A stretch of DNA of 64,000 nucleotides from an uncultured Flavobacteriaceae bacterium (GCA_938073895.1 CALJFB010000010.1:62001-126000), one strand, 5' to 3'; shown: positions 16,866 through 26,074, numbered from the stretch's first letter. Notes: a model not told the origin generated them from the sequence alone. Made by a program: numbers and translations.

Positions 16866-17237
16866 TTAAAAATATGTTTTTAATTCTTCGTAATTTGTAT
16901 TAAGTTCTACTTTTGTTATAAAATACTGAGTATCTCCTAACCATAAAAATGTCTTATAACGTTCAATATAGCTTAGTTTTACAAAGCGTCCTTGAAATTT
17001 ATTTAAATCATCTATAACACGTTTGTTTTTATCTTCTACAGAAAATTTAAATAGTTGCGCTTCACTAACACCTTGACTAATTTCGCCTTCCCAAGTTTTA
17101 AACAACATGCCTTTTTTACTGAATTTAACCAATTCTCCAGCACGAACACCTTCACTATAAGTTACAAAATAGATAAAAGAAAAATAGCCAATTGCTATAA
17201 TTAGTAGGAGTATAATTGTCTTAAATAAAAATTTCAT
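16866..17237 (-). CDS. Membrane-anchored conserved hypothetical protein next to rmuC
   Basis: A 123-residue protein with one N-terminal hydrophobic helix (residues 4-27), then a short soluble domain with KFSKKGMLFKTWEGEISQG and RFVKLSYIERYKTFLWLGDTQYF. Homologues in flavobacteria are often labelled 6-phosphogluconate dehydrogenase, but nothing here (no NADP-binding GxGxxG, far too short) supports that. The compact, beta-rich soluble part looks periplasmic. It follows rmuC by 11 nt and is probably co-transcribed with it. Confidence 0.78.
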   Translation of the reverse strand: MKFLFKTIILLLIIAIGYFSFIYFVTYSEGVRAGELVKFSKKGMLFKTWEGEISQGVSEAQLFKFSVEDKNKRVIDDLNKFQGRFVKLSYIERYKTFLWLGDTQYFITKVELNTNYEELKTYF

Positions 17238-17248
17238 AAAATTATTTT

Positions 17249-18643
17249 TTAATTGATTTTGTTCTCGTTATTTGCTCTGTTTATAATAGCTTCTGGTAGT
17301 GATTTTTTTGCCTTAGCACCTAGTTTTTTAATTTTTTCGACACTTGTAATTAGATTTCCTCTACCATCAACTAATTTATTCATAGCTGCAGAATAATCCT
17401 TTTTAGCTTCGTCTATTCTTTTTCCAACTCCAGTTAAATCTTTAACTAATCCTTCAAATTTATCATATAGTGCACCAGCTTGACGCGCAATTTCTATAGC
17501 ATTTTGTTGCTGTTTTTCGTTGTTCCACATAGTGTCAATAGTACGTAAAGTAGCTAATAAAGTAGATGGCGTAACTATAACAATATTAAGTTCGAATGCT
17601 TTATTGTAAATTGAATTATCTTCGTTTATAGCAATGGCAAATGCTGGCTCTATTGGAATAAAAAGTAATACAAAATCTGGCGATTCTATATCGTATAAAT
17701 CTTGGTAATTCTTAGCAGATAATTGTTCTACATGACGTTTTATAGAATTAATATGCGCTTTTAAATGAATTGGTCTTAGGTCTTCATCTGCATTTACAAA
17801 TCGTTCGTAATCTGTAAGAGAAACCTTAGAATCAATAATCATTTTTTTATTGTCAGGAAGATTTAAAACCACATCTGGTAAAACACGTGTGCCATCTTCT
17901 CTGGTAAAGTTTTGCTGTACAAAATATTCGCGATCTTTTTCTAATCCCGATTTTTCAAGAACACGTTCTAAAACTAATTCGCCCCAATTTCCTTGCATTT
18001 TACTATCGCCTTTTAGGGCTCTTGTAAGGTTTGTGGCTTCTTTTGTCATTTGTAAATTCAAATCTTTTAAGCCAATTAATTGTTCTTTTAAAGAACTGTG
18101 CATACTAATGCTTTCTTTTTGAGAATCTTCAACTTTCTTTTCAAATCCTTGAATTTTTTCTTGTAATGGACTTAAAATTTGTTTGATATTTTCTTTATTC
18201 TGAAGGGTGAATTTCTCCGATTTTTCTTCAAGAATTTTATTAGCTAATAATTCAAAGTCTTTTCGTAATTGTTCTTGTCTAAGCTCAACTTCTTCATCTT
18301 TCTTAATGTTTAGCTGTTTTAAATTGTCGAATTCTGTAGATTTTCGAGTTAATTCTGCATTTAAAAAATCTTTTTCTTGTCTAATGGATTCTCTTTGTGC
18401 TTCAATTTTAGCAATAGTTTCTTTAGAATTTTCTAATTGAAGTGTAAATTGTTTGTTTTGTTTCTCGTTTTCGGTTGCAGAAAATTGCTTAAAAGTTTCA
18501 AACTGATTTTCAAGATTTGCATTTCTTTCCTTAAGTGTACTTTGGTCACTTTTATTTTTTAAACCAGAAAATAGTTTACCAAGGTATGCACCAATTAAGG
18601 CAGAAGTTAGAATGGCAATAATTAGAATGATGTTTTCGGACAT
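17249..18643 (-). CDS. rmuC: RmuC family DNA recombination protein
   Basis: A 464-residue protein. Order of parts: N-terminal membrane helix (residues 4-24), a long coiled coil (about 30-200) rich in E/K/Q, then the RmuC core domain (about 210-400) with MQGNWGELVLERVLEKSGL, DVVLNLPDNKKMIIDSKVSL and LLFIPIEPAFAIA. The core is nuclease-like (restriction endonuclease fold), and E. coli RmuC limits inversions at short inverted repeats. The plus-strand ORFs inside it are shadows. It is the first gene of a two-gene minus-strand unit with the 123-residue membrane protein. Confidence 0.95.
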   Translation of the reverse strand: MSENIILIIAILTSALIGAYLGKLFSGLKNKSDQSTLKERNANLENQFETFKQFSATENEKQNKQFTLQLENSKETIAKIEAQRESIRQEKDFLNAELTRKSTEFDNLKQLNIKKDEEVELRQEQLRKDFELLANKILEEKSEKFTLQNKENIKQILSPLQEKIQGFEKKVEDSQKESISMHSSLKEQLIGLKDLNLQMTKEATNLTRALKGDSKMQGNWGELVLERVLEKSGLEKDREYFVQQNFTREDGTRVLPDVVLNLPDNKKMIIDSKVSLTDYERFVNADEDLRPIHLKAHINSIKRHVEQLSAKNYQDLYDIESPDFVLLFIPIEPAFAIAINEDNSIYNKAFELNIVIVTPSTLLATLRTIDTMWNNEKQQQNAIEIARQAGALYDKFEGLVKDLTGVGKRIDEAKKDYSAAMNKLVDGRGNLITSVEKIKKLGAKAKKSLPEAIINRANNENKIN

Positions 18644-18746
18644 TTTTAAAAAGATTTAGTCAAAGATACAAGTTTTGATTTTCAGAATTAATAATAAAAA
18701 AAGGATTTTAAATGAATTTAGCTTTTGTAAAAAAAGTAGAGTAGTG

Positions 18747-19475
18747 TTAATTATTAATACGTCCAGAACCGGTTACTTTTTTATCTATATGTGTTGGATT
18801 TCCTGTATATTTAATATCTCCAGAACCTGTAACTCTTGCCTTTAAACTGTTATTTGCAACAATATGCATTCCTCCAGAACCAGTTATTTTAACATCTGTA
18901 TTATTAGCTTCTAAATTTTTACCATTAAAATCTCCAGAACCTGTTACCGAAGCGTTTAATTGAATTGTTTTTCCTTTTAGAGTAATATCTCCAGATCCAG
19001 TAACTTTTACTATTGTGTTTTTTGCAATAATATCTAAAACAACATCTCCAGATCCAGAAATTATAGAGGCAAATTTTTCTGTTTTTATCCTGTTTTTGGT
19101 TAGAACATCTCCAGATCCAGAAAGTGTTACACTACTTATTTCTTGAAAAGGAATTGTAATTTTTATAGTCTTATGGTTACTACTATTTAAATTATAATTG
19201 TTTTTTTGTTTTATTATTAAATTCCCATCTTTAGTTTCTGTTAGGATATATTCTAAAAGGTTACTTTCGCCTTCAATGGTTATTTTTCCTTCTGTACCTT
19301 TTTCTAATATAAAATCCATAGATCCAGACAGTAATACCTTATCGTAATCTGCTACAGTTCTTGTTATTGTTGAAATTTTACCATTTCCATTTATTTTTTT
19401 GAAATTTTGTATTTGGCAATTTGAAAACGTAAACACTACAAATAGTGCAAGTACAGTTGATTTAAAATGTGTCAT
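18747..19475 (-). CDS. DUF2807 (GIN domain) beta-solenoid lipoprotein
   Basis: A 242-residue protein. The N-terminal signal ends in FSNCQIQ, a lipobox-like cysteine. The rest is a head-GIN / DUF2807 domain, with a short V-T-G-S-G-D motif recurring about every 20 residues (SGSGDV, SGSGDV, TGSGDI, TGSGDF, TGSGGM, TGSGDI, TGSGRI). This predicts a right-handed beta-solenoid with one turn per repeat. The family is abundant in Bacteroidota, usually exported, sometimes called a putative auto-transporter adhesin; function unproven. It stands between rmuC and the B12 transporter arm and appears to be transcribed alone. Confidence 0.9.
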   Translation of the reverse strand: MTHFKSTVLALFVVFTFSNCQIQNFKKINGNGKISTITRTVADYDKVLLSGSMDFILEKGTEGKITIEGESNLLEYILTETKDGNLIIKQKNNYNLNSSNHKTIKITIPFQEISSVTLSGSGDVLTKNRIKTEKFASIISGSGDVVLDIIAKNTIVKVTGSGDITLKGKTIQLNASVTGSGDFNGKNLEANNTDVKITGSGGMHIVANNSLKARVTGSGDIKYTGNPTHIDKKVTGSGRINN

Positions 19476-19531
19476 AATTAAGTTGTGTTTTTTTAAAGTT
19501 AGCTATAATATGAGTTTTATAAGCTAATTAA

Positions 19532-20326
19532 TTATTTTTTAACAATAAAACTTCCTGTATTTACATCAAATTCTACAATATTTTTAGGAAAAAGCGTTGA
19601 GAAAACATCTTGTTTTATAAGATTACAAGGTGTGTTGTAAAACGAATTATTAGTAGTCATAACTAGCATTTTATCGCATAATTGAATGGTTAAATTAATT
19701 TCGTGCGAGGAGAATAAAATGGTTTTATTAGCTGTTTTAGCTATGTTTTGTAAAAGTTTTAATATGTATGCTTTATGATACATGTCTAAATGTGTGGTTG
19801 GCTCGTCTAAAATTATAAGTGGTGTGTCTTGAGCTAAAGCTCTTGCTATTAAGACTTTTTGTAATTGTCCATCGCTAAGTTCAAAGCATTTTTTTGTTGC
19901 TAAATCTATAGCTTGCGTTTGTTCTAATGCTTTATTTACAATAGAAATATCTTTATCTGTAAGCGTTCCAATCCAATTGGTATAAGGTTGTCTTCCAAGA
20001 GATACAAGTTCGAAAACCGTAAGATTTTTAGAAAGCGATTTATCTGTTAAAACTAAACTTAATCTTGTTGCTAATACTTGATTAGTATAAGATTCTAAAG
20101 GTTTACCATCTATAGAGATAGAACCTTTTAGTGGATTTTGTAATTGGGTTAATGTTCTAAGTAATGTAGATTTTCCAATTCCGTTTGCACCAACCAATCC
20201 AATTAATTCTCCAGGAAATAATTCGAAATTAATGTTTGAAGCAATAACGATTTCTTCCTTTTTAGATAAATATCCAATAGAAAGATTTTTGGTTTTTAAA
20301 ACGCTATATGTCTTATTTGTATTCAA
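19532..20326 (-). CDS. btuD: ABC transporter ATP-binding protein, cobalamin/iron-siderophore class (BtuD-like)
   Basis: A 264-residue ATPase of the BtuCD/FhuC group. Walker A is GANGIGKST near residue 43, the signature is LSDGQLQKV (the usual LSGGQ with D for G), Walker B is PLIILDEPTTHLD, and the H-loop is ILFSSHEINL. It is the last gene of the minus-strand btuF-btuC-btuD order, 50 nt after the permease. Cobalamin as substrate is inferred from the riboswitch-btuB arm directly across the divergent promoter region, not from this sequence alone. Confidence 0.9.
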   Translation of the reverse strand: MNTNKTYSVLKTKNLSIGYLSKKEEIVIASNINFELFPGELIGLVGANGIGKSTLLRTLTQLQNPLKGSISIDGKPLESYTNQVLATRLSLVLTDKSLSKNLTVFELVSLGRQPYTNWIGTLTDKDISIVNKALEQTQAIDLATKKCFELSDGQLQKVLIARALAQDTPLIILDEPTTHLDMYHKAYILKLLQNIAKTANKTILFSSHEINLTIQLCDKMLVMTTNNSFYNTPCNLIKQDVFSTLFPKNIVEFDVNTGSFIVKK

Positions 20327-20376
20327 TTAATTTCTACTTTATTAAACCTCTAATTATTTCAACTTATAACCTTAAA

Positions 20377-21405
20377 TTAAAAGCTCATTTGTCTTTTTCT
20401 AACTAATAGCCATATTACAACTGGCGCACCAATTAATGATGTTATAGCATTAATAGGCAAGGAGTAATTACTTGTTGGTACTTGTGCTATGCTATCGCAA
20501 ATTAACATTAAAATTGCACCAAAAAGCATAACTGCAGGTAATAAAATACTATGGCTAGAGGTTTTAAATAGTTGTCTGGTTAAATGTGGAACTGCTAATC
20601 CAATAAAAGCAATTGGTCCTGCAAAAGCCGTAATACTTCCAGCTAATAAACTAGCAGCTATAATAATTACAAATCGGTTTTTTTCTAAATTTAAACCTAA
20701 ACTTTTGGCATATTGATCTCCTAAAAGTAAACTATTTAAGGCTTTTAATGCGGTAATACTTAAAGTTAAACCAATGGCATATATAATTGCAAATATTCTT
20801 ATTTTCTCCCAACTTAAATCGCCTAAGCTTCCAAAACCCCAAAATATATATTGTTGTAATTGATCTGCTGGACTAAAATAAGAAAGTACACTAACAATAG
20901 CAGAAGTTAAGCTACCAAACATAAGTCCAATAATTAGTAATGTCATTGTATCTTTTACTTTATTAGCAACTAATAAAACGGTTAATAACACAAGAAAACT
21001 ACCTAAAGACGATGCTATTACTAAACTCCAATTAGAGGCCAAAATAGTGGCTAAAAAACCACCAAATAAACTGCTTCCTAAAATTAAAATAGCAACACCT
21101 AAGCTTGCACCAGATGTAATTCCTAAAACATAAGGTCCGGCTAATGGGTTTTTAAAAAGTGTTTGCATTAGTAAACCAGAAATACCTAAGCCAGAACCTA
21201 CTAAAATTGCAGTTATTGCTTTTGGTAAGCGGTAATTTTGAATGATATACATCCAATTTTCGTTTTCAGAATTCCCTAATAAAGACGATGCTAATTCTGA
21301 AAAAGGAATACTTACAGAACCTAAACTTAAGTTTAAAACAAAGCATAATACCAATACTATAATAAGCATTAGAAAGGTGAATTTATATGTTTTGTTTGGA
21401 TTCAA
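20377..21405 (-). CDS. btuC: ABC transporter permease, FecCD/BtuC family
   Basis: A 342-residue inner-membrane permease with about ten hydrophobic segments. Family signatures are present: YRLPKAITAILVGSGLGISG near residue 58, MQTLFKNPLAGPYVLGITSGA near 80-100, and the cytoplasmic coupling region GPIAFIGLAVPHLTRQL near 265. The preceding btuF stop and this start are separated by one base, so translational coupling is likely. The fold serves cobalamin, haem or siderophores; cobalamin is favoured by context. Confidence 0.93.
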   Translation of the reverse strand: MNPNKTYKFTFLMLIIVLVLCFVLNLSLGSVSIPFSELASSLLGNSENENWMYIIQNYRLPKAITAILVGSGLGISGLLMQTLFKNPLAGPYVLGITSGASLGVAILILGSSLFGGFLATILASNWSLVIASSLGSFLVLLTVLLVANKVKDTMTLLIIGLMFGSLTSAIVSVLSYFSPADQLQQYIFWGFGSLGDLSWEKIRIFAIIYAIGLTLSITALKALNSLLLGDQYAKSLGLNLEKNRFVIIIAASLLAGSITAFAGPIAFIGLAVPHLTRQLFKTSSHSILLPAVMLFGAILMLICDSIAQVPTSNYSLPINAITSLIGAPVVIWLLVRKRQMSF

Positions 21406-21406
21406 T

Positions 21407-22552
21407 TTATTGTAAAGGTTTAAAAAATGTTGTGGTATAATCTTTTAATAGTTTTGGATGACAAATTTTAATTAAGTCTTTTAAAACCAAATCTGGTCTT
21501 GCAATTCCAAGTTCGTAATAGGTAACGCCACCAGTTTTTCCTGTGGTATTAGAAAACGAGAAGATGTTTTTGTTTTTAAAAGCATCAAATTTAGTGTAAT
21601 GTATATTTGCTTCTTTTAATGTATTATAGCTTGTGTAATAACTTGGACTAATCCATAAATCTGCTTGTTTACCTTTAATAAAAACGGTTTCAAAATTTAA
21701 CGATAAACTGCCTTGTTCTGCAGTTTGAGCCCATAAATAATTAACATTAGCATCTTTTAAAAGTTGAGCTTCTGTACTTGTGCCACTAGGTAAATACCAT
21801 ACATCTTTATACATGGCACCACTTATTACTGTTGGTTTGTTTTTTATAGTTTGCGCTAATTTCTTTACTTTTAAGTAATTAGTTTCAATAGTATTAAATA
21901 TAGAATCTGCTTGGTATTCTTTATTATATAATGCGCCAAAAAACTTAATCCATTCTGCTTTTGCTAAAGGACTTTTTTCAACCCAATCGCCATTATAAAT
22001 TACTGGAATATTTGCATTTTTTATAGTGTTTAGAGATTTACTAGCGCCATCAACCCCAAAAGCAACAATTGCATCTGGTTGTAATTCTAAAATACGTTCT
22101 GTATTTAAACTTTCGTTTTTTCCAATTTCTATAATTTTACCGCTATCTATTAAAGCTCTTGTTTTTTTTGAAGATACATATTTGGTACCAGGAAAAGCTA
22201 TTAGTGTGCTTTCTTGTTCTAATAATTCTAAGGCAGGAATATGTGTTGTACTTGTGGTAATTAGTTTTGAAATTGGTGTTGTTATTATACCATCAAACGC
22301 ATTTTTATTAAACGTTGTTTTAGCAGCGTTTTCTTTACTAATTAAAACGTAAGAGTACGTTTTATCTGCGTTTTTCCAAGGGTTTTTAATTTGAAGGACT
22401 TTGTAGTTTCCGTAATTTATTATGGTAAATCCATCGGCATATTTTAAAACTTTTCTTTTGGTTTTTGTTTGAGGAAAAACACCAGGTGTTTCTATGTTTT
22501 TTTTACAAGAAACAAAAAGAATACTAATAAATAATAAATATAAATACTTCAT
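21407..22552 (-). CDS. btuF: ABC transporter substrate-binding lipoprotein, BtuF-like
   Basis: A 381-residue class III (helical-backbone) binding protein. The signal peptide ends in LFVSCKKN (lipobox), so it is tethered to a membrane. Landmarks are FDGIITTPISKLITTSTTHIPALELL, ERILELQPDAIVAFGVDG and NIPVIYNGDWVEKSPLAKAEWIKFFGALY, as in the FepB/BtuF family. It is the first gene of the minus-strand transporter arm, with a Bacteroidota promoter at 22575-22607 and a leader too short (about 20 nt) to hold a riboswitch. Confidence 0.9.
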   Translation of the reverse strand: MKYLYLLFISILFVSCKKNIETPGVFPQTKTKRKVLKYADGFTIINYGNYKVLQIKNPWKNADKTYSYVLISKENAAKTTFNKNAFDGIITTPISKLITTSTTHIPALELLEQESTLIAFPGTKYVSSKKTRALIDSGKIIEIGKNESLNTERILELQPDAIVAFGVDGASKSLNTIKNANIPVIYNGDWVEKSPLAKAEWIKFFGALYNKEYQADSIFNTIETNYLKVKKLAQTIKNKPTVISGAMYKDVWYLPSGTSTEAQLLKDANVNYLWAQTAEQGSLSLNFETVFIKGKQADLWISPSYYTSYNTLKEANIHYTKFDAFKNKNIFSFSNTTGKTGGVTYYELGIARPDLVLKDLIKICHPKLLKDYTTTFFKPLQ

Positions 22553-22574
22553 TTTTAAGTATAAAAATTTACAT

Positions 22575-22607
22575 CAAAAGTAAGCTTATAGCAAACAAGT
22601 TTCCAAA
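22575..22607 (-). promoter_or_regulatory. Probable promoter of the btuFCD arm (TTTG-N21-TACTTTTG on minus strand)
   Basis: On the minus strand, TTTG (22607-22604) and TACTTTTG (22582-22575) are separated by 21 nt, and the box ends 22 nt before the btuF ATG. The leader is too short for a riboswitch. Confidence 0.6.
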
Positions 22608-22786
22608 CAATTAATTAGAATAATTTTTTTAATTTTATTTTTTTTGATTAAAATGAATTGATTGTAGTCTTGTAATTACTATTTAATTATAAGCTTTATA
22701 GAGGCTATAAATTTATTTTTTAAGATCTTGTTTTTAAAATATTTTGAATTATTTAATAATAAAATTATTTACGTCATTTAAATCCC

Positions 22787-22794
22787 TACATTTG
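22787..22794 (+). promoter_or_regulatory. -7 element ahead of the cobalamin riboswitch
   Basis: TACATTTG matches TAnnTTTG exactly. Transcription would start at about 22799-22802, immediately before the riboswitch. The -33 region is AT-rich without a clear TTTG. Confidence 0.6.
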
Positions 22795-22804
22795 TAGCGA
22801 ATTT

Positions 22805-22995
22805 GGTTTTTTATTCGCTTTGAATAAAAATTAAAAGGGAATTTGGTTAAAATCCAAAACTGTTCCCGCAACTGTAAGCTTAGTTCGTTTAGAACGCTTA
22901 TTATAACACATCATGTCACTGGAAAAACTTATTTCTGGGAAGACTTATAATAAGACGCAAGTCAGGAGACCTGCCTTTTTCAATCATCAAAACCG
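22805..22995 (+). ncRNA. Cobalamin (B12) riboswitch
   Basis: The region carries the conserved cobalamin riboswitch pieces in order: GGGAATTTGGTTAAAATCC, then CTGTTCCCGCAACTGTAAG, a variable arm, GTCACTGG, GGGAAGAC, and the B12 box GCAAGTCAGGAGACCTGCC at about 22957-22975. It ends about 30-50 nt before the ATG of the TonB-dependent receptor, so it can act by sequestering the translation start or by attenuation. In the absence of a bacterial Shine-Dalgarno, occlusion of the start region is likely, but this is inference. Boundaries are approximate. Confidence 0.93.
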
Positions 22996-23023
22996 ACTTT
23001 CGGGTAAAGAGTCTAACTGATTT

Positions 23024-24841
23024 ATGAGAAAACATATTTACATGTTATTTTTTCTGTGTTGTCCGCTTTTGGCGTTGGCACAAATAGATTCTATCCAAAA
23101 ATTAGACGAAGTTGTTTTAAGCGATATTAAACTTAAAAATCTTAGAGTTAGCCATAAACTAACGGTTTTATCGGATTCTATATTAAATCAGCAACCCACA
23201 AATTCTACTAATTTATTTGCTTTTAATTCTAATATCTATTTTAAAGAAAATGGTTTTGGAATGGTATCGTCGCCATCTTTTAGAGGTACAAGTGCTTCGC
23301 AAACTGCGGTATTGTGGAATGGTATAAATATAAATTCGCAGCTAAACGGGCAAACAGATTTTGGTGCTTTGTTTTTAGCAGGTTTCGATCAAATTACTAT
23401 AAAAAGTGGTGGCGGAAGCGTACAACACGGCTCTGGTGCTATTGGAGGCTCAATTCATTTAAATAATAATTTAGATTTTTCTTCGTCATTTACAAATAAG
23501 ATTCAATTAAGTTATGGTAGTTTTAACACCAAACAAATCACTTATAAAGCAATAGCAAGTACTAAACGTTTGGCGTTAAATGTTGGTTTTAACAGATTGA
23601 GTTCTGAAAATAATTACGAGTTTATTGGAACGAATCAAATAAATACTAATGGTGCTTTTAATAATTCTACGTTTTTTGCAAACCTTGGCTATACATTAAG
23701 TAAAACAGATATTATTAAGTTTTACACCAATACTTTTGTTGGCGAACGCGAGTTGTCTGGAACCTTAGTTGCGCCATCTAAAAGCAAGTATAACGATGCT
23801 AGTTTTAGACATTTACTAGAATGGCAACATTTAGGAAATACATACACATCTGCTTTTAAATTTGCGTCTTTAAAAGAACAGTTTAAGTATTTTGAAAATA
23901 AGGATAACAACAATTTTTCCTTCGGAAATGTGCAGCAGTTTATAGCTAAGCACGAATTTGAATATAAATTACCAAAGCGTATAACCTTAAATTCGGTTAT
24001 AGAATACAATACGTTTAAAGGCGAAGGCAGCAGTTTTGGAGATCCAAAGCGTAATGCCTTTTCAGCAACGTTAATACTTCAGCAAAAAATAAATAAATTA
24101 ACTTATAATTTAAGTGCAAGACAAGATGTAACTACTGGATTTAATAGTCCTTTGGTGTTTTCTGCCGATGCTAATTATAAGTTTACTAAACATTACAATG
24201 TAACTTTAAACGCTTCTAAAAATTATAGCGTTCCAACCTTTAACGATTTATATTGGCGACCTGGCGGGAATTTAGATTTAGTACCAGAAACCTCTTATCA
24301 AGCAGATTTTGGTCAGGCTTTAGAATTTAAATCGGTTCAGTTTTTATTAAATGCTTATTATATTAGAATTAACGATATGATACAATGGACACCAGAAAAC
24401 GGATTTTGGTCGCCTAAAAACCTAAACCAAGTAGAAAGTATAGGTGCCGAGTTTGAAACGTCTTTTACCAAGCAATTAGGATATCATACTATTAAAACTG
24501 ATGTAAAATATAGTTTTACTAGCACAAAAAACTTAAAAAATAATACGCAATTAATTTATGTGCCAAAACATAAAGGAAACTTAAATATGGCTTATGGATT
24601 TAAAAACGCGACACTTTTTTATCAGCATTTATATAACGGGCAAGTTAATATTATTGGCGATGTTTTAAAAGCTTATAATGTTTCTAATGCTGGAATTGGT
24701 TACAACTTTAAACATTTTAAAAACTTAGATTATAGCTTTAATTTTAAAGTAAATAATCTTTTTAACGCCTATTACGAAAACGTAGCATTGCGTCCAATGC
24801 CAAATAGAAACTATAACTTACAATTAACCCTTAATTTTTAA
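23024..24841 (+). CDS. btuB: TonB-dependent outer-membrane receptor, BtuB-like
   Basis: A 605-residue outer-membrane barrel with a Sec signal (LALAQ). The plug domain contains KLDEVVLSDIKLK (TonB-box-like region near residue 26) and SFRGTSASQTAVLWNGININS, then SGGGSVQHGSGAIGGSIHLNN; the remainder is alternating beta strands ending in NYNLQLTLNF with a C-terminal phenylalanine. Control by the cobalamin riboswitch directly upstream makes B12/corrinoid import the likely role. The next gene begins 3 nt after its stop. Confidence 0.93.
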   Translation: MRKHIYMLFFLCCPLLALAQIDSIQKLDEVVLSDIKLKNLRVSHKLTVLSDSILNQQPTNSTNLFAFNSNIYFKENGFGMVSSPSFRGTSASQTAVLWNGININSQLNGQTDFGALFLAGFDQITIKSGGGSVQHGSGAIGGSIHLNNNLDFSSSFTNKIQLSYGSFNTKQITYKAIASTKRLALNVGFNRLSSENNYEFIGTNQINTNGAFNNSTFFANLGYTLSKTDIIKFYTNTFVGERELSGTLVAPSKSKYNDASFRHLLEWQHLGNTYTSAFKFASLKEQFKYFENKDNNNFSFGNVQQFIAKHEFEYKLPKRITLNSVIEYNTFKGEGSSFGDPKRNAFSATLILQQKINKLTYNLSARQDVTTGFNSPLVFSADANYKFTKHYNVTLNASKNYSVPTFNDLYWRPGGNLDLVPETSYQADFGQALEFKSVQFLLNAYYIRINDMIQWTPENGFWSPKNLNQVESIGAEFETSFTKQLGYHTIKTDVKYSFTSTKNLKNNTQLIYVPKHKGNLNMAYGFKNATLFYQHLYNGQVNIIGDVLKAYNVSNAGIGYNFKHFKNLDYSFNFKVNNLFNAYYENVALRPMPNRNYNLQLTLNF

Positions 24842-24844
24842 AAA

Positions 24845-25915
24845 ATGAAACTAAAAACATTAGCACTTATTACTTTAGTAAACCTTTTTGTATTTACATC
24901 TTGTACAGATGATAACGATACAACAGCTGTAGCGCCAAAAGGCGATTACCAAAACGGATTATTAATTTCTAACGAAGGAAATTTTGGTACTGGAGTAGGA
25001 ACAGTAACTTATGTTTCTGGAGATTTAGATACAGTAGAAAATAAAGTTTACCAAAATGTAAATGGAACAACTTTAGGAAACGCTTTACAAAGTATTGCTT
25101 TTAATGGAGATTTAGCTTATTTAATAGAAAATGGATCTAATACTATAGAAATTGTTAATAGATATACGTTTATTAGTGAAGGTTCTATAGATACTGGATT
25201 TTCTAACCCAAGATATATGGCTTTTTCAAATGGTAAAGGTTATGTAACAAATTGGGGCGATGGTAATGTTGCAACAGACGATTATATTGCTGTTGTAGAT
25301 TTATTAACAAATTCTGTAACATCTACTATTTCTGTAGCCGAAGGTCCAGAACAAATAGTATCTAAAAATAACAAATTATATGTTGCTTTAGAAGGCGCTT
25401 TTAATTCTAATAATAAAGTTTTAATAATTGATGCCTTAAATACAGCTTCTGTAACAGAAATTGAAGTTAATGATAATCCAGAACAATTGCAGTTTGATGC
25501 TAATGGAGATTTAATTGTTTTAAGTAAAGGTGACAATAGATTTTGGTTACCTAATGCTATAGAAACTAAAGGCGCTATTACTAAAATAAATACATCATCT
25601 TATGCAATAGAATCTGTGTTAGAGTTTGCAGATGGCTCTCATCCAAACTTCTTAGTTTTAGATAATAATATTATTTTTTATTATTTAGATGGTTCTGTTT
25701 ATAAAATGAATGCTACAGAAACTACTTTACCAACTACAGCTATAGTATCTGATGTTAGCTTTTATGGTATGACAGTAAAAAACGGAAATATTTTAGGTGT
25801 AGATGCTAAAGATTTTTCTTCTAATGGAGATTTACTTATTTATAACGCAACTTCTGGAGCTTTATTAGAAACTTTAGAAATGGAAATTATACCAAGTAAA
25901 GTTTACTTTAATTAA
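24845..25915 (+). CDS. Beta-propeller surface lipoprotein, probable BtuG-like corrinoid-binding protein
   Basis: A 356-residue lipoprotein (signal ending FVFTSCTDDND). The body has repeated segments of about 45 residues with YNE/YVTN-propeller character (GNALQSIAFNGDLAYLIENGSNTIEIVNR, PRYMAFSNGKGYVTNWGDGNV, PEQIVSKNNKLYVALEGAF, PEQLQFDANGDLIVLSKGD), consistent with a seven-bladed propeller (YncE/DUF5074-like). It starts 3 nt after btuB, under the same riboswitch. In Bacteroides, BtuG is a surface propeller lipoprotein that binds B12 and sits on BtuB; the architecture and position here fit, but identity as BtuG is inferred. Confidence 0.8.
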   Translation: MKLKTLALITLVNLFVFTSCTDDNDTTAVAPKGDYQNGLLISNEGNFGTGVGTVTYVSGDLDTVENKVYQNVNGTTLGNALQSIAFNGDLAYLIENGSNTIEIVNRYTFISEGSIDTGFSNPRYMAFSNGKGYVTNWGDGNVATDDYIAVVDLLTNSVTSTISVAEGPEQIVSKNNKLYVALEGAFNSNNKVLIIDALNTASVTEIEVNDNPEQLQFDANGDLIVLSKGDNRFWLPNAIETKGAITKINTSSYAIESVLEFADGSHPNFLVLDNNIIFYYLDGSVYKMNATETTLPTTAIVSDVSFYGMTVKNGNILGVDAKDFSSNGDLLIYNATSGALLETLEMEIIPSKVYFN

Positions 25916-25938
25916 ATTTAAAAGAACTCTTCAAAATT

Positions 25939-25972
25939 TAAAAAGCTACTTCTAAAGAAGTAGCTTTTTTTT
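25939..25972 (+). terminator. Intrinsic terminator after btuB-btuG arm
   Basis: AAAAGCTACTTC - TAAA - GAAGTAGCTTTT is a 12-bp stem with a 4-nt loop and a run of T. Confidence 0.88.
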
Positions 25973-26074
25973 TATAACGTTGTTTTAAATAAGTTAGAAA
26001 ACTTACACTTAAATAAAACAGATTATGGTAAGTTTTTGTTGCTGTTATTCCGTAAAGATCATTTAATTGTCTGT

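Noticed and set aside
18747-19475. Periodic DNA repeat (CTCCAGAACC-like words) considered as a tandem repeat or CRISPR-like array
   Set aside because: The periodicity of about 60 nt reflects the SGSGD-type protein repeat of the DUF2807 solenoid; the units diverge and there are no spacers.
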